Below, piece by piece: positions 63,452-64,000 of a stretch of 64,000 nucleotides of DNA; within the stretch, counting starts at the first letter, position 1; every line of letters starts with the position of its first letter. The stretch lies in NCBI GenBank assembly GCA_963798195.1, contig CAWCSF010000002.1, forward strand, positions 62,001 through 126,000. Reading direction: 5' to 3'. The translations under genes were made by a program, and so were the position numbers. This stretch comes from CAVSRC01 sp963798195 (GTDB taxonomy: Bacteria; Pseudomonadota; Alphaproteobacteria; Rhizobiales; Kaistiaceae). Under the pieces are notes generated by a model. The model had not been told where the DNA came from and made no database searches. It was given only the letters and a program-made list of their open reading frames with translations.

Positions 63452-64000
63452 ATGCAGTTTCTGCTTCGCATCAGCAATGCGATCGATCGCGCAAGCGCGC
63501 TGATCGGCCGCTCGGTGATGTGGCTGATCCTGCTCGCAATCCTCGTGAGCGCCGCCAACGCGACTTCGCGCAAGGTGCTCTCGATCTCATCGAACGCCTG
63601 GCTCGAGTTACAGTGGTACCTCTTCGGCGCCGCGTTCCTGCTCGCCGCCGCCTACACACTCCAGCGCAACGAACACATCCGCATCGACATCGTGTCGAAC
63701 ATGCTGCCGAAGGCCGTCCGCAACTGGATCGACCTGTTCGGCCACGTCTTCATGCTGGCACCACTTTGTCTGCTCATCATTCGCGAGACCTGGCCATCTC
63801 TGGTGATCTCCTACGACATCGGCGAAAAGTCGAGCAACTACGGCGGCCTTATCGTGTGGCCGGCCAAGGCGCTCATCGTCGGCGGATTTCTTCTGCTGCT
63901 CATTCAGGCGGTATCGGAGTTCATCAAGCGCGTGGCGATCATGCGCGGGATCATTCCTGATCCCAACGATCAGGAATCCGCCCACGCCCCGCCGATCGAG
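63452..64000 (+). CDS. TRAP transporter small permease (DctQ), cut by window end
   Basis: The frame starts at ATG 63452 (ribosome site AAGGGGA) and is still open at the window end, 183 codons. It encodes a DctQ-like protein with four hydrophobic helices (about 20-38, 55-70, 95-112, 137-155), and the characteristic LQWYLFGAAFLLAAAYTLQR and NEHIRIDIV motifs. The small permease partners the large DctM permease and a DctP binding protein to import organic acids with Na+. The last residues seen (DPNDQESAHAPPIE) are the usual polar C-terminal tail, so only a little is missing. Confidence 0.88.
   Translation, partial: MQFLLRISNAIDRASALIGRSVMWLILLAILVSAANATSRKVLSISSNAWLELQWYLFGAAFLLAAAYTLQRNEHIRIDIVSNMLPKAVRNWIDLFGHVFMLAPLCLLIIRETWPSLVISYDIGEKSSNYGGLIVWPAKALIVGGFLLLLIQAVSEFIKRVAIMRGIIPDPNDQESAHAPPIE

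Overview
The window is a high-GC chromosomal segment from an alphaproteobacterium, most likely order Hyphomicrobiales (Rhizobiales). The evidence is a GapR nucleoid protein, a CpdR-like response regulator, the split pntAA-pntAB-pntB transhydrogenase, a small aa3-oxidase subunit IV, a rhizobial-type porin, DUF1244 and DUF1036 proteins, and a cpdR / N-formylglutamate amidohydrolase / small RNA / hisN neighbourhood that matches the Sinorhizobium meliloti CpdR1-MmgR locus. The sequence does not allow a genus call. Most of the window is housekeeping chromosome. No prophage, CRISPR array or intact insertion sequence was seen.

Layout. 0-10 kb: a papain-like (C70/AvrRpt2-type) cysteine protease, the transhydrogenase operon led by a 50-residue oxidase subunit, a methyltransferase, an ABC1/UbiB kinase-like protein, a large membrane patatin phospholipase and a small secreted protein. 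10-18 kb: oligoendopeptidase F, a sigma-54 response regulator with a perfect CtrA-type box upstream, two cell-wall enzymes (L,D-transpeptidase and a DUF882/M15-like peptidase) and gapR. 18-25 kb: a cluster around pyruvate kinase (DUF1244, N-formylglutamate amidohydrolase family, DUF1036), two tandem TPR proteins, ribosomal protein L36, a TPR-glycosyltransferase and tRNA-Val(GAC). 25.4-32.3 kb: a frameshifted serine recombinase and a frameshifted porin, then cpdR, N-formylglutamate amidohydrolase, a predicted MmgR/suhB small RNA, hisN, an alpha/beta hydrolase, and hsp20 behind an RpoH-like promoter and a ROSE-like RNA thermometer.

32.3-36 kb: a frameshifted threonine aldolase and a four-gene bufferin-type RiPP operon (DUF2282 precursor BufA, MNIO enzyme BufB, partner BufC, DoxX), predicted to make a copper-binding modified peptide. 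36.5-42.7 kb: glutamate synthase gltB and gltD, each broken by one extra base. 42.7-51.9 kb: a periplasmic metallo-beta-lactamase-fold hydrolase, a MetE-like protein behind a strong 5' hairpin, an SGNH (DUF459) protein, an MltB-type transglycosylase, galE, galU, an outer-membrane barrel and kdsD, which together form an envelope and polysaccharide-precursor block. 51.9-64 kb: a sugar ABC transporter, hemH-qmcA-nfeD, a 5'-nucleotidase family protein, an orphan HicA-like protein, a fused indolepyruvate ferredoxin oxidoreductase, and the start of a TRAP small permease cut by the window end.

Seven single-base frameshifts fall in five genes, all between about 25.8 and 41.9 kb. Each gene becomes a full-length, family-normal reading frame when they are corrected, so sequence error or collapsed paralogues are more likely than true decay. 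The items most worth follow-up are the bufferin operon, the MmgR locus, the ROSE-like hsp20 leader, the CtrA box and the frameshift cluster.
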